Shown in pieces: positions 22,060-33,541 of a stretch of 64,000 nucleotides of DNA (positions are counted from its first letter, which is position 1; each line of letters starts with the position of its first letter). The position numbers and the translations under genes were made by a program. The notes beneath the pieces were generated by a model. The model was not told the origin of the DNA. It did no database searches and saw only the letters and a program-made list of their open reading frames with translations. The stretch is from Dama dama (Eukaryota; Chordata; Mammalia; Artiodactyla; Cervidae). The DNA is taken from the NCBI RefSeq assembly GCF_033118175.1, contig NC_083691.1:61966001-62030000 (forward strand), in the 5' to 3' direction.

Positions 22060-22345
22060 CCTTCATCATCTTTTCTAATCATTTAAATCCCCCAGTGCCT
22101 TCCATGTGTAGAACAAGATTCATGTTCTCTGTAAAGCGCTCCCTTCCCATTCTTGTCTACATAGTCCATACTGCTGACCTCTTATTTCTCTTATCATCTC
22201 CTTAGACTGTTGCCATTTTATTATTTTGCAGTATTATGTATCAAGTTCACAGGCATTCATCGTATCTCTCTAACCAACTGTAATCCCCTTAAGGAGAGGG
22301 ATGGCATCTTGTAGATTTCCTGTGCTTAATGAATTACATGGCACT
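22060..22345 (+). repeat. L2 LINE 3'-end fragment
   Basis: Order 'ccagtgccttccatgtgtag', 'gcagtattatgtatcaagtt', 'taatccccttaaggagaggg', 'gatttcctgtgcttaatgaa', 'tacatggcactatagcacc' corresponds to the L2 3' end in sense orientation. A Bov-A monomer inserted at its right end. Confidence 0.6.
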
Positions 22346-22358
22346 ATAGCACCTTTTG

Positions 22359-22494
22359 CCCTGGAGGAGGGCAGGGAAACCCACTCCAGTATTCTTGCCT
22401 GGAGAATTCCATGGACAGGGGAGCCTGGTGGGCTACAGTTCATGGGGTCACAAAGAGTCAAACACAGCTGAAGTGACTGAGCATGCATGCACAC
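22359..22494 (+). mobile_element. Bov-A monomer SINE with 13-bp TSD
   Basis: Only the Bov-A body is present ('cctggaggagggcagggaaa', 'ccactccagtattcttgcct', 'ccatggacaggggagcctgg', 'gggctacagttcatggggtc', 'gtgactgagcatgcatgcac'); the tRNA-like head is missing. Flanks 'atagcaccttttg' (22346-22358) and 'atagcactttttg' (22495-22507) differ at one position, supporting integration of this truncated form as such. Confidence 0.93.
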
Positions 22495-22507
22495 ATAGCA
22501 CTTTTTG

Positions 22508-23560
22508 AACTTAATTGAATCAACCCATTTATCCCCAATTCAGCTGTGATGCTAAGTTGCCAGCCTTGGGTTGGAATGAACAGTGTCAAAAGAAAAATAT
22601 TAATGTTGATCAAGTCTTCAGTAGAACAGCTCCACTAGAAACCATAAATTCCCTCTAAAAATCAGATGGAGAATGTGCTTTGAATACATAACCCTGATCG
22701 GTGTGAGCCACTGAGTGAAAAAAGGTGATGTGTGATTTAGAGGAAAGAAAGAAAAAATTAAAGAAGATCAGGGAATCTGGAAACTATATTTTGAGACCAT
22801 AACCAAGAGAACAGTTAATCATTGTGTCTTTCCAAGGCAAGTGTTTTGTAGTAAAGGGTGCTTTCAGAGGAAAAACACTGAGGCAGAAAAGGGGTTGTTG
22901 AGTTGATGATAAATGAGCTCCTGGAAATAACTGAGACAGAAGAACAGATCTAGAACTGGAGAAATACAGTTGTAGAAATGAGAAAAATGGACTGGAGACC
23001 CCTGGTCTAGAGACTGGAAAATTTAGGGGACACTTTGGATGAAAAATTGTACAGAGCCAACCAGGGTGTATCTTAAAGACTATCCCAGAGAGTTGTGCAG
23101 CTACCCACAGTATGCATGGGCCATTGGAGGTCTTGACTCCGTTTCTTGTTCAGAAAGGAAGTAGAGAACCTCAAGGGGTGGGATGTGAGGGAAATGAGAC
23201 TGTTGAGAGTTTATTTCAGTCAAGGGTTGATTATCAGCTTCCATGACCCATGTTAAGGCTCTAGTTCATCAATCCCAGTGGGGTAGCTTATTCCTTGGCT
23301 AAAGACAAGATTGGGCTTTGGGAAAAAAAGAGCAAGTGAAGAACAAATCCTTGCCCCTCTACTTCCCAAGTCATTCCATAAGCATTCGAGAGTTTGGTGT
23401 CCCTACAGGGTGTGTCAAATGGATTACTTCTTTTTGGCTGTATTTACCTGTCCTGAAGTTTGCTCCTTTCTAAGGATGAGATTTGTTGTTCTTGCTGGAG
23501 AGATAATGGTCTGAACTTGGGAAAGGTACAGGAGCCCATGGTAATGCTTTCATTCTCTCT
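22508..23560. other. Unique sequence, no gene seen
   Basis: Non-repetitive purine-leaning DNA. No open frame above 67 codons and no repeat family recognised. Confidence 0.4.
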
Positions 23561-23569
23561 CTGGGGCTG

Positions 23570-23650
23570 ATTCCTATCCATGTCCTTGGGCAAGACACTC
23601 TACTTTCCCATCTCTAAAATGGGATAATAACTGCTTTAACAGAGATATCA
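23570..23650 (+). repeat. MIR SINE fragment
   Basis: 'tgtccttgggcaagacactc' followed by 'cccatctctaaaatgggata' and 'ataactgctttaacagagat' is the MIR core in sense orientation. Confidence 0.7.
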
Positions 23651-24099
23651 TGGGAATATATCTATTTGCCAAGCCTCTCCCTTTGAAGCCTACTAGGATG
23701 TGTTATCATTGCTATAACCACCCTAACCCTCTCCCTTTGAAGACACAGGCATAAACCTGGAGGCATCTCAAATACATTTAATTGAGTCCATTTTTCACCC
23801 AGCAGAATTATAAGAAGGAGGACAAAAACATTTGAGTGAGAAGAGGTGACCATGTGGCTGGAAGAAGCATAAAATGGTAAGGGAAGATCTTTACAATCCT
23901 AAAAATAGTCAGAAGCCCAGTAATAATGATGTTAATCAGGAGCACTGCCTGACTGTTTTTTGTTTTTTGTTTTTTTTTAATATAAAGACTCTCCGGAGGG
24001 TGTTACAAACATCAATGAAAAATGTGAGTTGCCTTTGGAGCTGGAAGCTGAATTTGGAGGCACAGTTTACAGGTAGGGAAAAGGAGCCACTATCAGAAG

Positions 24100-24960
24100 T
24101 CAAATGAGGAGTGAAAAGTTGGAGAAATTTGCCTCCTCGGGCAGGTTTGGCGCCCACACATCCTACTTTGGTGACAAAACGGTAATTCCAAAGCGAGTTC
24201 CAACTTTCAGCTACAAGCCTTTATTATTCAAGATTCAACCTCAGTGCAAAACCTGTGGGTGATATTTCCCTCTTTCTCCCTCTCTCCTTTTTTCTTTTTA
24301 CTCTTTCTGGACTGATTCTATTAATTTCCCCCAATGGCACGTGCAGCCCTGCTCTGACGCTGCCATTGATGATCTTCTTATTCATCTTGTAGCAGAGAGG
24401 CCATTTGGATGAATATATGTTCCCCATTTTCCTTGCATTATAAATTCAGTGTTGTGGGGAAAGGAGCGAAATGTAATGGCAAGGCCTCCACAGAGAAATG
24501 TCCCTATTTGAGAAGAGGAGTTTTATAGGGGGGAACAATTGACAGCCTCTCAGTACAGTGGGCACATTTTTCTGTACAACTGCATCACCACTAATGATAA
24601 ATGATGAATGTTTGATAGCTGGCTCCGTTGTCTGACAGCTACAGTTTTGGCCAGAGGGCCGTGGCAGGCTTTAGACTTCTGTTCAAAATGAGTTAAACAT
24701 ATTAGGCATTATGAAGGCTTGGAAGCCTCGAGAATGAATGCTGAAATGAGTGATCCGGGTAGGCTCCTGGGTACACAACTTGCAAAGCAGATGTCATTCT
24801 AATAATGTGTGATATAGAACATGCCTGGCCTAAACCCTGCTGGATGAAATATGAAGCCCCGTTGGTGATATTTAATACCACTTTATGAGGTGCCATCTTA
24901 TAAAGACAATGCCCGCCGCATGTGGAATGCTTAAGGTATTTTGCCAAAGGCACAGGGAGG
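24100..24960. promoter_or_regulatory. Repeat-free, possibly conserved non-coding block
   Basis: Long stretch with balanced composition, no transposon relic and several CpG dinucleotides ('ggcgcccacaca', 'aaacggtaat', 'gcccgccgcatg'). It is flanked by repeat-poor DNA on both sides. Regulatory function is only suggested by this landscape; open frames are short and overlapping. Confidence 0.22.
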
Positions 24961-25640
24961 TATCTGGAGTAAGTAGAATTTTTATTATTTTATAAGCCTT
25001 TACTTTGTAATATTTCTGTTTCCACATTATTGTGGGGGCTTGCTGCCCTAACCCTTCATCGAGGGAACTTGAGGAGCGGCTTGCTGGTAGATTGACAGAT
25101 AGCCCTTGATGCTTCTGGAAGAAAAGGTTGGTAGCTCCTACCTAAATGCATGCTTCAGAAAGCCCTCAAGGAGGAAATACAGCTTTGCTACAAGCATTCT
25201 TTGAACAGGGACTTTGAGGCCAGCATACAAAAATATTGCCATTTTTCAAGTGGACCATTTCAAGGGTAATAGAAGATTAGTGTGCACTGCAGCTGCCCAG
25301 ACTCATTTCCTCCTTCTTCTAGGCATCAGCTTCTGATACTGGGGACCCACCAAACCTGTTGATTTGGGGGTCCCTTTCAGGCCATTCTGAGGTTGACCAG
25401 GATCTTGCTGCCCCTGAACTCCTAGAAAATCTAAGCTTATGAACAGTGATGGCCCAGGGCTGGAAGTGATTCTTAGGACTGCGGTGTGTGGTGCAGAGAT
25501 AGGAAGGTCATTGTTGAAGATCATGAAGTGATAATAATGATAATAAGAGTAGCAAACTTAAAACGCAGCACACTCTACATTTGTTTTCTAACTGCGTTCA
25601 TAGTTACAACTCACATACTCCATAAGGCATTCCAGAAGTT
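24961..25640. other. Unique sequence, no gene seen
   Basis: Continues the repeat-poor region up to the SINE cluster that starts at 25.65 kb. No family or gene recognised. Confidence 0.4.
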
Positions 25641-25650
25641 GTGCGAAGTA

Positions 25651-25840
25651 CTGAGTCACTTCAGTTGTGTCTGACTCTTTGCAACTCTATGGACCATAGC
25701 CTGCCAGGCTCCTCTGTCCCTGGGATTCTCCAGGCAAGAATACTGGAGTGGGTTGCCACTTCCACCTCTAGGGGATCTTCCCAATCCAAGAATTGAACCT
25801 GCATCGGCAGGCAGGTTCTTTACAACTAGTGCCACCTTAA
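25651..25840 (-). mobile_element. Bov-tA SINE, antisense
   Basis: Reverse Bov-tA: 'gagtcacttcagttgtgtct', 'gaccatagcctgccaggctc', 'caggcaagaatactggagtg', 'ggggatcttcccaatccaag', 'gcaggcaggttctttacaac', 'agtgccacctta'. First of three antisense SINEs in a row. Confidence 0.93.
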
Positions 25841-25934
25841 GAACCACATAATTGACCAGACTCAGGACACTTAAGAAAGCCACCACATGTTACATTTCTG
25901 AAGCAGTGTCTGTTCCCCTCATCCTGATGTTCTG

Positions 25935-26211
25935 CTGCTGCTGCTGCTGCTAAGTCACTTCAGTCATGTCCGACTCTGTGTGACCCCATGGATGACAGCC
26001 CACCAGGCTCCCCGTCCCTGGGATTTTCCAGGCAAGAACACTGGAGTGGGTTGCCATTTCCTTCTCCAATGCATGCAAGTGAAAAGTGAAAGTGAAGTCT
26101 CTCGATCGTGTCCGAATCTTCGCTACCCCATGGACTGCAGCCTACCAGGCTCCTCCGTCCATGGGATTTTCCAGGCAAGAGAACTGGTGTGGGTTGCCAT
26201 TTCCTTCTCCG
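25935..26211 (-). mobile_element. Bov-A2 SINE, antisense, with 12-bp TSD
   Basis: Two Bov-A monomers in tandem, reverse orientation: 'tgaccccatggatgacagcc' with 'ggcaagaacactggagtggg' in one, 'ctaccccatggactgcagcc' with 'ggcaagagaactggtgtggg' in the other, joined by 'gtgaaaagtgaaagtgaag'. A (ctg)n run derived from its tail opens the element. Exact flanking 'cctgatgttctg' at 25923-25934 and 26212-26223 marks a recent insertion. Confidence 0.96.
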
Positions 26212-26317
26212 CCTGATGTTCTGGGAACTGCCATTTGTTGAAGGATCTGTTAGGGGAAGGGTCTCATATTCATTACTAATTAATGATGAAAAGAGGTAAA
26301 GTTTAAAATTTTCTTTC

Positions 26318-26430
26318 TTTTTTTTGGTGGCAGGGCTTGTTGGATGTTATTTCTTCCCACCAGGGCTTGAACCCACACTCTCCCCAGTGAAAGCTTGGAG
26401 TCTTAACCATTGGCCACCAGGGAATTCCCT
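26318..26430 (-). mobile_element. CHR/tRNA-Glu type SINE fragment, antisense
   Basis: After a T-rich start: 'ccaccagggcttgaaccca' (B-box side) and 'ttaaccattggccaccagg' then 'gaattccct'. It is the tRNA-derived head portion with most of the body missing. A poly(T) run follows at about 26431-26448, opposite to the expected tail side, and may belong to another decayed insertion. Confidence 0.72.
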
Positions 26431-26448
26431 AATTTTTTTTTTTTTTTA

Positions 26449-27470
26449 ATAAAGGAATGCTTTCATTTTTCTGAGAGCTTGGAGAAATAGAAACTGGATC
26501 AATGAAACAACTTCCCAGCACATCTGCAAAGTAATATAACCAAGGTTATATTAACCAATGTAACATAACCAATTCTGAATTACTTCAGAATTCAGGACTA
26601 GTTCTTTGGACAGATCTCTGGTTCACAGCCTGTGAAATTCATCCGTGTCCACTGTCAACTATAAATGGTCTGGATGATGCCCACAGCCAGCTGTATGCAT
26701 ATGGCTAGGAAGACTACTCTTTCACATGCAATTCCCTTTCTGCCATCATCAGTGACACCGTTAACCATATGCTAACACATAGCCTGATGGGTTTGTTTTC
26801 CAATTGGTTTATGTATATATTTTCTGTTATTGTGTGATTTAGTTGAATATTTAGTAATTAATGAAATATGACTGCAAAAAGAAGGGAGTTGTTACCCTGT
26901 TATTGAAATGTATGCTTTGGGATCACTTGATGAAAGCAAGACACTGAAAAAAAGCATGCTGTTGAATTAGCCGTGTGGAAGACATCTGCAAAGGATTGGG
27001 GGAAGATCATAAAAATTAAGAGCACTTTACATTCATATTGCTTTGCAAGTGTTTTAGTTCTTACCCCACTATAAAGAAACTGAAATTTGAAATTGTAGCT
27101 GATGGGTGCCATGGGTATGGTTTATGCAAGAAAGATGACTTGAACTCCAAACAGCTGATTCAAAGACAAAGCTTTGGTCTAGATCAGAAAATTATCTACT
27201 TTTATAAGTTTTAAGCTAAAATAAATATTTTAATCCTATAAAGATGATTTTTGCAGTTCACACTTTAACAGACTTTTTCCATTCATCATCCCACTCTAGG
27301 TCCTCATTGTAGAGACCCTGATCTGTTTGAGTTCAAACTGTTGATGAGATGCCAGGCATAATGATTACCTTCTTCAATGAGGTGAATTTTCACTCCTATC
27401 TTTAGGTAAATAGAGGAAACTGGAAAAGTTTGGTATGAGAAATGGAAGGACAGTGTTTCAGAGTAGGAGC
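26449..27470. other. AT-rich unique sequence, no gene seen
   Basis: Non-repetitive. Short direct repeats of 'ataaccaa' near 26535-26575 look local. No gene, RNA or recognised transposon. Confidence 0.4.
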
Positions 27471-27479
27471 AAGAGCATA

Positions 27480-27640
27480 AGATTTGGAACTTGATGACCC
27501 AGCTCTCTTACTTAGTACAAATAACCTTGAGGAGGTATGTCACTTAACCTTTCTGGGCCTATTTCCTCATCTATAAAATGAAGATCATAATTTTCTTCCC
27601 TATCTACCTTGCATCATTGCTCTGGCTAGCGAAGATATAA
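27480..27640 (+). repeat. MIR SINE, nearly full length
   Basis: 'gatttggaacttgatgaccc', 'cttacttagtacaaataacc', 'ggtatgtcacttaacctttc', 'atttcctcatctataaaatg' and 'cttgcatcattgctctggc' follow MIR in sense order. Confidence 0.78.
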
Positions 27641-29078
27641 TGTGAAATCTTTTCAACATCATCTGTGAATATGAGCTGCCCCTGTGGCTGCTACTAATGC
27701 CACTCTTACCACTACCATTCCCACTGCTACAACTGCTCCCCAGCACCCAGTTATTACTACTAGGGGCTAAGGCAACTAGGGAGAGTGGGTACTGGTTCTC
27801 TTCAATTCCACCTATCTTTTCTGCAAGAACAGCTTTGCTGAAGCAAAGGGGGAGTGTTTGATGATGGTTTGGAAGACCATTTTATAGTTTCCTCCTTGCC
27901 ACTCACCCCACATGGGACTCTGGAGAAGGCACCTCAGCTCTTCCTTGTGTGAAATGAGGGGAATGCTACTAACTAACAGTTTTCAAGCAGTTTTTCTTTA
28001 GGACCTAGGTATCTGCTTCCATCCCATCATTATTTCATTATTATATGATTTTATATAATATTTCTATGTAAAATTTTGTTTAAAGATGAAAATAAGTTAC
28101 TATTAAAAGACACTTAGAAATCCACTGGGTTAGAGGTTCCCTAATGTCTCTTTTAGCTATGAAACTTTTCCATTGGTCATTCTGTTAATAATTACGATCT
28201 CCATATCCTGATTCTCAGATGCTGTGGTTACTTAGTTTCCAGCTTGATCACCAGAGCCAACAAGAACAAATTGTCCAAGCAATTAAGTATTTTGCATATG
28301 TGTAAGTGCCAGCTTTCAGCATGTGGTCTGGCCCTTCTTTTGTGGACAATGGCAGGCTCAAAGGCCATATGACAATATTTTCTATGCCAGATCTCAGGTC
28401 TGTCCTTTAAATGGGACCTGAGACTCCCTCACACTTCTCAAGAAAAGTCAAGGGGATTGGCAGATTGATGATTGTCTATCATTTTTAACTAAGTTGTTTT
28501 GAAGGTCTGTAGGCCCTTCCCCCAAATATAGGCATTAAAGGAAAAGAATGAATGACTGCTATGGATGCCTTATTTAAGTCTCTTCATACAAAATCCTGAT
28601 TGATTGTTCTTTAGCTGTATATATCTTGATAAATCAACTGGGGGAGAAATTGCTGAGGAACAGAGAAGTTGTGATTGGATGTTATCATAAGATCTAGCCT
28701 TTGCCCCAGAAAAGGTATTAAAAAGAATCAGATTATTTCTCTTTTTCCAACCCTTTGCTGGAAGGTTCTGAGACTGTTCCTCCAAAGCATTCACTATAGG
28801 CTGTGATCAAGGCTCTTCTGTTGCAACTCCCACTTCCTGATGAGCCCCTTGTGACTTTGAGTACAAAATTTCTATGTCCATTGAAGACTCCCTCACCTAG
28901 AGTGGGTCACAATTTGATTACTTGGTGTGGGGAATTAGAGGATACTGCAACTCCTTGGCTGGACTCTTTCTCTTGAGTTCCATAATATCCAGCTCATTGT
29001 GATCAAAAGAATCATACTGAGAACTTACTGAGGCCAGAGAAGTGAAGCATCCCTAATTTTCACAGGTTTCTGAAGCAA
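27641..29078. other. Unique sequence, no gene seen
   Basis: Non-repetitive DNA with an AT-rich patch at 28030-28090. The 74-codon frame (28570-28794, -) has no domain. Nothing else supported. Confidence 0.4.
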
Positions 29079-29271
29079 TTTTTTAATTGGAATATAATTT
29101 TTTACAAAGTGGTGTTGGTTTCAGCTATACAACAATGTGAATCAGCCATATGTATACAAATATCCTCTCTTTCTTGAGCCTCCTCCCCTCTCCACCATCC
29201 CGCCCCTCTAGGTCATCACTGAGCCCTGAACTGAACTCCCTGTGCTATATAGTATCTTCCCACTGGCTATT
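29079..29271 (-). mobile_element. Ruminant L1 3'-end fragment, antisense
   Basis: 'ttttttaattggaatataat', 'caaagtggtgttggtttcag', 'ctatacaacaatgtgaatca', 'cgcccctctaggtcatcact', 'tcttcccactggctatt'. Same L1 3' segment as at 16036-16606, here uninterrupted but shorter. Non-coding. Confidence 0.78.
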
Positions 29272-29639
29272 GAGTGCTGATACCAACAAGCTCATGGTTC
29301 TCAATGGTGTTCTGCGAATGTTCACCAAGGATATAGGAGACTCTTCATTCTGATTTGCATTTGTAGTGAAAAAGGAAGTTTTGCTCTATTGCTGACCAGT
29401 ATAGAGGTCTCATTTTTCCTATAGTAGGGTACAGATTTTTGCCAGAAGGGTCAGATACCTAAATGATTGAGGTAAACAATATTTTGGTTGTTGGATGGTT
29501 ATGACAGGTACCATGTACACGGTTATTATTTTCAATGCTTTAGAATTCACTAATTTTTGGAATAATTAATTTATGGAACATAATTCTATGAGATACATAC
29601 CATTGCTGGCACTTATGAGTTACAGATGTCTATCTTTTG

Positions 29640-29985
29640 TTGTTGTTCAGCTGCCCAGTCATGCCCTACTCTTTGTGACCCAATGGACTGCAGCACACCA
29701 GGTCTCTCTGTCCCTCACCATCTCCTGAAGTTTGCCCAAGTTCATGTCCATTGCAATGGTGATGCTATCTAGCCATCTCATCCTCTGATGCCTTCTTTTC
29801 CTTCTGCCTTCAATCCTTCCCAGCATCAGAGACTTTTCCAATGAGTCAGTCCTTAGCATCTGATGACCAAAATACTGGAGTTTCATCTTCAGCATCAGTC
29901 CTTCCAATGAGTATTTAGGGTTGATTTTCCTTAAAATTGACTGGTTTGATCTCCTTGCTGTCCAAGGGACTCTCAGGAGTCCCTA
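29640..29985 (-). mobile_element. BovB LINE 3' fragment, antisense
   Basis: 'tgttgttcagctgcccagtc' (tail), 'ctgtccctcaccatctcctg', 'ttcatgtccattgcaatggt', 'cttcaatccttcccagcatc', 'catcagtccttccaatgagt' and 'gactggtttgatctccttgc' are the BovB 3' end and ORF2 C-terminus read backwards. The - strand frame 29659-29907 (82 codons, including 'LKMKLQYFGHQM' and 'RRKRRHQRMRWLDSI') is a relic of the ORF2 C-terminus. Confidence 0.92.
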
Positions 29986-30633
29986 CCTAGGACCATATAA
30001 ATAAGAACAAAAATAATTTCTCCTGAGGGTTAAACTCTAAAGTCAACATCCACTGGGTCAGAGCATAGACAAGTAAAACCTCTTCCTTAGACAAATGATG
30101 GAATGAATTTCCTCTTCAAAAATACCTGGCTTCAAATCAAGTCTCTAAAGTGGCAGAACTACATAAATAAATGTTTACCAGAGAAGGGACTAATCAAATA
30201 TAAAGGTAGAAAAAGAGGAGGATCCCAGCTGTAAACTATGGCTCATCAAATTGCCATCCAGGGTAGAAGGAGTCTGAATTTGTTAAGTCATGCTGTGGGC
30301 AAAATAGATATGTTAGGTGATGCCATCTACATGCCATCCATATAACTGATTCTTCTTGTTCTGTCTTATGCAAACTTCTGATGAGAGTTCACCTAAGCAT
30401 GAGGCTCTAGCCTTTGGAAGAATACTACCTGGGCAGTCACACTCGAGGATTTTGGTCTAAGTGAAAGTAATATTTCTCATTATAAGTGAATAAATGAACA
30501 CTTAGGTTTTATAATTCTCTTGAGCTTGTCTTGCATGAGTCAACTAGTAAGAGATGGACTGTTCTTGGTGCTGACAAATCAGCTTCCAAATGGTGTCCAA
30601 AATTCAGACCAGACCTTAATTAACCATGGATGT
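29986..30633. other. Unique sequence, no gene seen
   Basis: Non-repetitive AT-leaning DNA between a BovB fragment and a Bov-tA. No open frame or motif of note. Confidence 0.4.
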
Positions 30634-30644
30634 AGTTGCCTGTG

Positions 30645-30854
30645 GGCTTCCAGGTGGCTCAGTGGTAAAGAATCTGCCTATCAATGCAGGAGCCACAGGG
30701 GACATGGGTTCAGTCCCTGGGTTGGGAAGATTCCCTGGAGGAGGAAATGGCAACCCACTCCAGTATTCTTTCCACAAAAACCCCATGGACAGAGGATCTG
30801 GAGAGCTGTAATCCATGCGGTTGCAAAGAATCAGATGTGACTGAGCACACACAC
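30645..30854 (+). mobile_element. Bov-tA SINE with 11-bp TSD
   Basis: Sense Bov-tA: 'ggcttccaggtggctcagtg', 'gggttcagtccctgggttgg', 'ggcaacccactccagtattc', 'catggacagaggatctggag', 'gaatcagatgtgactgagca', tail (ca)n. Exact flanks 'agttgcctgtg' at 30634-30644 and 30855-30865. Confidence 0.96.
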
Positions 30855-31129
30855 AGTTGCCTGTGTCCATCAGAGTAAATACATCAACAAAGTGAATATG
30901 ACCCTGGGAGGCCTCATGGCAGATAGTTTTTTGGCCCTCTCACATAGGCATACCCTTCTGAATATCTGCATTGTGACACCATTTTCTTTAATTGGACAGG
31001 GGACAAAAGACAAAAAGAAATATTGAGCACTCATGTCTATAGTTTAACATCTTCAGTTTTGTTATTTGCCTTTCTTAGACCTTGAACACTGGGTCTAGAC
31101 GTGGGTTTGCCTTTTCTTGTCTCTTTGTT

Positions 31130-31198
31130 AATTTGAGAGTTTTATTGAGGTTTAATTGTCATATAAACCTGCTAGACTCTTAGGCAACAAATAACGGG
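31130..31198 (-). repeat. Short L1-like fragment, antisense
   Basis: 'gagagttttattgaggttta' and 'attgtcatataaacctgc' resemble the reverse 3' region of older mammalian L1s. The younger L1 at 31.2 kb inserted just to its right. Confidence 0.45.
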
Positions 31199-31223
31199 CT
31201 TTCATCCCTAGCCTTGTCTTTTT

Positions 31224-31655
31224 TTGTTTATTTATTGAAGTATAGTTGATTTATAATGTTATGCTAATTTCTACTGTACAGCAAAGTAACCTGTTTTATA
31301 TACAAATACATACATACTTTTCATATTCTTTTCTATTATGGTTTTCACAAAATGTTCAATATAGTTTCCCCTTTTATACAGTAGGACCTGTCATTTATTC
31401 ATTCTATATATAATAGTTTGCATCTGCTAATCTCAAACTCCCAATCCATCCCTCCCCAAACCCTCTTCCTTTGGCAATCAAAATTCTGTCCTCTATGCCT
31501 ATTAGTCTGTTTCTGTTACAGAGATAAGTTAATTGGTGTCATTTTAGATTTCACATATATCATATGGTATTTGTCTTTCTGTTTCTTCATTTAGTATGAT
31601 AATTTCTAGATCCATACATGTTGTTACAAATGGCAGTATTCTGTTCTTTTTTGTG
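31224..31655 (-). mobile_element. 5'-truncated L1 with 17-bp TSD
   Basis: Reverse L1 3' region: 'tattgaagtatagttgattt', 'ctactgtacagcaaagtaac', 'tacagtaggacctgtcattt', 'ttctgtttcttcatttagta', 'gatccatacatgttgttaca'. The exact 17-mer 'cctagccttgtcttttt' flanks it (31207-31223 and 31656-31672), so the copy inserted as a 432-bp piece by target-primed reverse transcription. No ORF remains. Confidence 0.94.
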
Positions 31656-31672
31656 CCTAGCCTTGTCTTTTT

Positions 31673-32694
31673 AAATCAACCTCTTGTTTGTTCTAGTAAC
31701 TGAGAACCTCTTATTACCATCTTCAAACCAGTTGCCTACATTGACTTTTCTAGCTCTATTGGAGACTAATGCCTGTATTTCACTTCTTACTGGAAGAATT
31801 TCCTATTAATAAAGACATCCTTGTCTGAACTGTGTTCTGTAGTTTGCTGCTCTGATCATTGTACTTCACCTTCCTGTGGGACTGTCTACCTAGGAACCCT
31901 GTTGTGTCCTGACACCAACCCACCATCAACTAGTTTCCATCTTTGTTGGCTACCAGGCTCTGCAGGGCAAATAACTTTGTACTGCCATTGTTCCACTACA
32001 TGATAATGTCTGGTGTCCACTTGGCTACATGTCTTTCTTGCTGCTCCTGGAAATGTCCCTGAACAGTTGCTTGAAGCCACTGGTTTAACTAGTTTTTGGC
32101 TTCTGGTCATTCTACAACTAATCTGTATCATCATCAGTTGAGCACAGTACTCCCAAGAAAGCTTTTAACACTAAAACTAAGCCAAAGTTATTTTGATTAT
32201 TTCCTGATTCAGAAAGCTCCTTAAAATCACAGAGTATCTTAGTGCACCATTATGGATACCATTGGCCTGCAGGTAGGTTAAATTGATTTACTGGTTAGTA
32301 GCAAATTCTGGGTTATGGAAAAATGGATAAATTGTGATAGTGACTAGATTCCAGCTGATAAGAAGAGTCAAGGAAAAAAAGTCATTGCAAGAGCCATGGG
32401 ACAATTTTTAGAATGTTACCATGATTTCTATCTAGTGTTTGAATACTGAAATTTTTTTTTCAGGGGAAGAAACTCAAAAGGGCCAAAGGTAATTCCAGCT
32501 TCTGGAATTACTCTAAAAAAATACCTGGTTGATCATTCTAGTCCCAGCAACACTCCTGGAACTTTGATGCTTCCCTTACTGGTGACAGTGGGTCTGTTTC
32601 AGGTATAATACTTAGTCAGCTCATTAGGATTGGGATGATGGGAGAAATGCTCTTCTCTGAAGAACCTGAAATTGCATGGCTTGTAGCTAGGTAC
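31673..32694. other. Unique sequence, no gene seen
   Basis: Non-repetitive. Frames at 31821-32134 on both strands overlap and lack a domain. No RNA gene or repeat recognised. Confidence 0.4.
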
Positions 32695-32880
32695 AAAGGT
32701 GGCACCGTGATAAAGAATCTGCCTGCAATGCAGGAAACACAAGAGAAGAGGGTTCAACCCCTGGTCGGGAAGATCCCCTGGAATAGGAAATGGGAACCTG
32801 CTCCAGTATTCTTGCCTGGAAAATTCCATGGACAGATTGAGTGCGTGTGCACAAACACACACACACACACACAAACAGAC
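32695..32880 (+). mobile_element. Bov-tA SINE, degenerate head, (AC)n tail
   Basis: 'ggtggcaccgtgataaagaa', 'ctgcctgcaatgcaggaaac', 'ggaacctgctccagtattct', 'ggaaaattccatggacagat', then the body is cut short and replaced by 'gagtgcgtgtgcac' and an (ac)n run at about 32857-32872. It lacks the 'gaggagcctgg' segment present in most copies. Confidence 0.9.
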
Positions 32881-33179
32881 TCATAAAGTCTTTAGTCTCT
32901 CATTTATTTACTAGTACCCTCATTTATTATTCCTACCTATGCTACATCTGAATACCTTGAGCTGTCTCAGAGTTCCTAATGTGCCCCCAAACACAATTCA
33001 TTTAAATTGATGTATCTCATAAGCTCATGCCACATAACTAAGAGAAGAGTATTGCCTGAAACTTCAAAAATGATTGAGAATGCAAATTTTAAATACAGTG
33101 ACAATAGCTGATACGTATCTAAATAAGGCTTCTAAACAAAGTTGTTATAAGACCAGTTAGCTTAAAATAAATATATTCT
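32881..33179. other. Unique AT-rich sequence
   Basis: No gene or repeat recognised. Confidence 0.4.
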
Positions 33180-33414
33180 GGTACTTATGTACAGTTTGGC
33201 AACTATTGTTAATAATGCTGTATTACATATTTGGGAATTGCTAATTTAAAAACTGTCATTACAAGAAAAAAATGTAACTATTTGTGGTGACAGACACTAA
33301 CTAGATTTAGTGTGGTTATAGTTTTGCAATATATACAAATATCAAATCATTATGTTGTATAACTAAAACTAATATAATGTTATTTGCCAGTGGTGCCTCT
33401 TTAATAAAAAAAAA
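33180..33414 (+). mobile_element. L1M-type LINE 3' end with A-rich tail
   Basis: 'cagtttggcaactattgtta', 'taatgctgtattacatattt', 'tgtaactatttgtggtgaca', 'tcaaatcattatgttgtata', 'actaatataatgttatttgc', ending 'tttaataaaaaaaaa'. This is the 3' UTR order of older mammalian L1 (L1M) in sense orientation, with its tail preserved. Confidence 0.8.
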
Positions 33415-33514
33415 TGCCAGTTAGCTTTGCACAGAGTAAATCTCTATAATCTAGTAAATTGTAAAATTTCTAGCCTTAGTTTAGCCATTTATTCCTTTCT
33501 GTGATGGAGTTGAT

Positions 33515-33541
33515 TGTGTGTGTGTGTGTGTGTGTGTGTGT
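33515..33541. repeat. (GT)n microsatellite
   Basis: About 13 uninterrupted GT repeats. Long enough to be length-polymorphic in a population. Confidence 0.95.
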
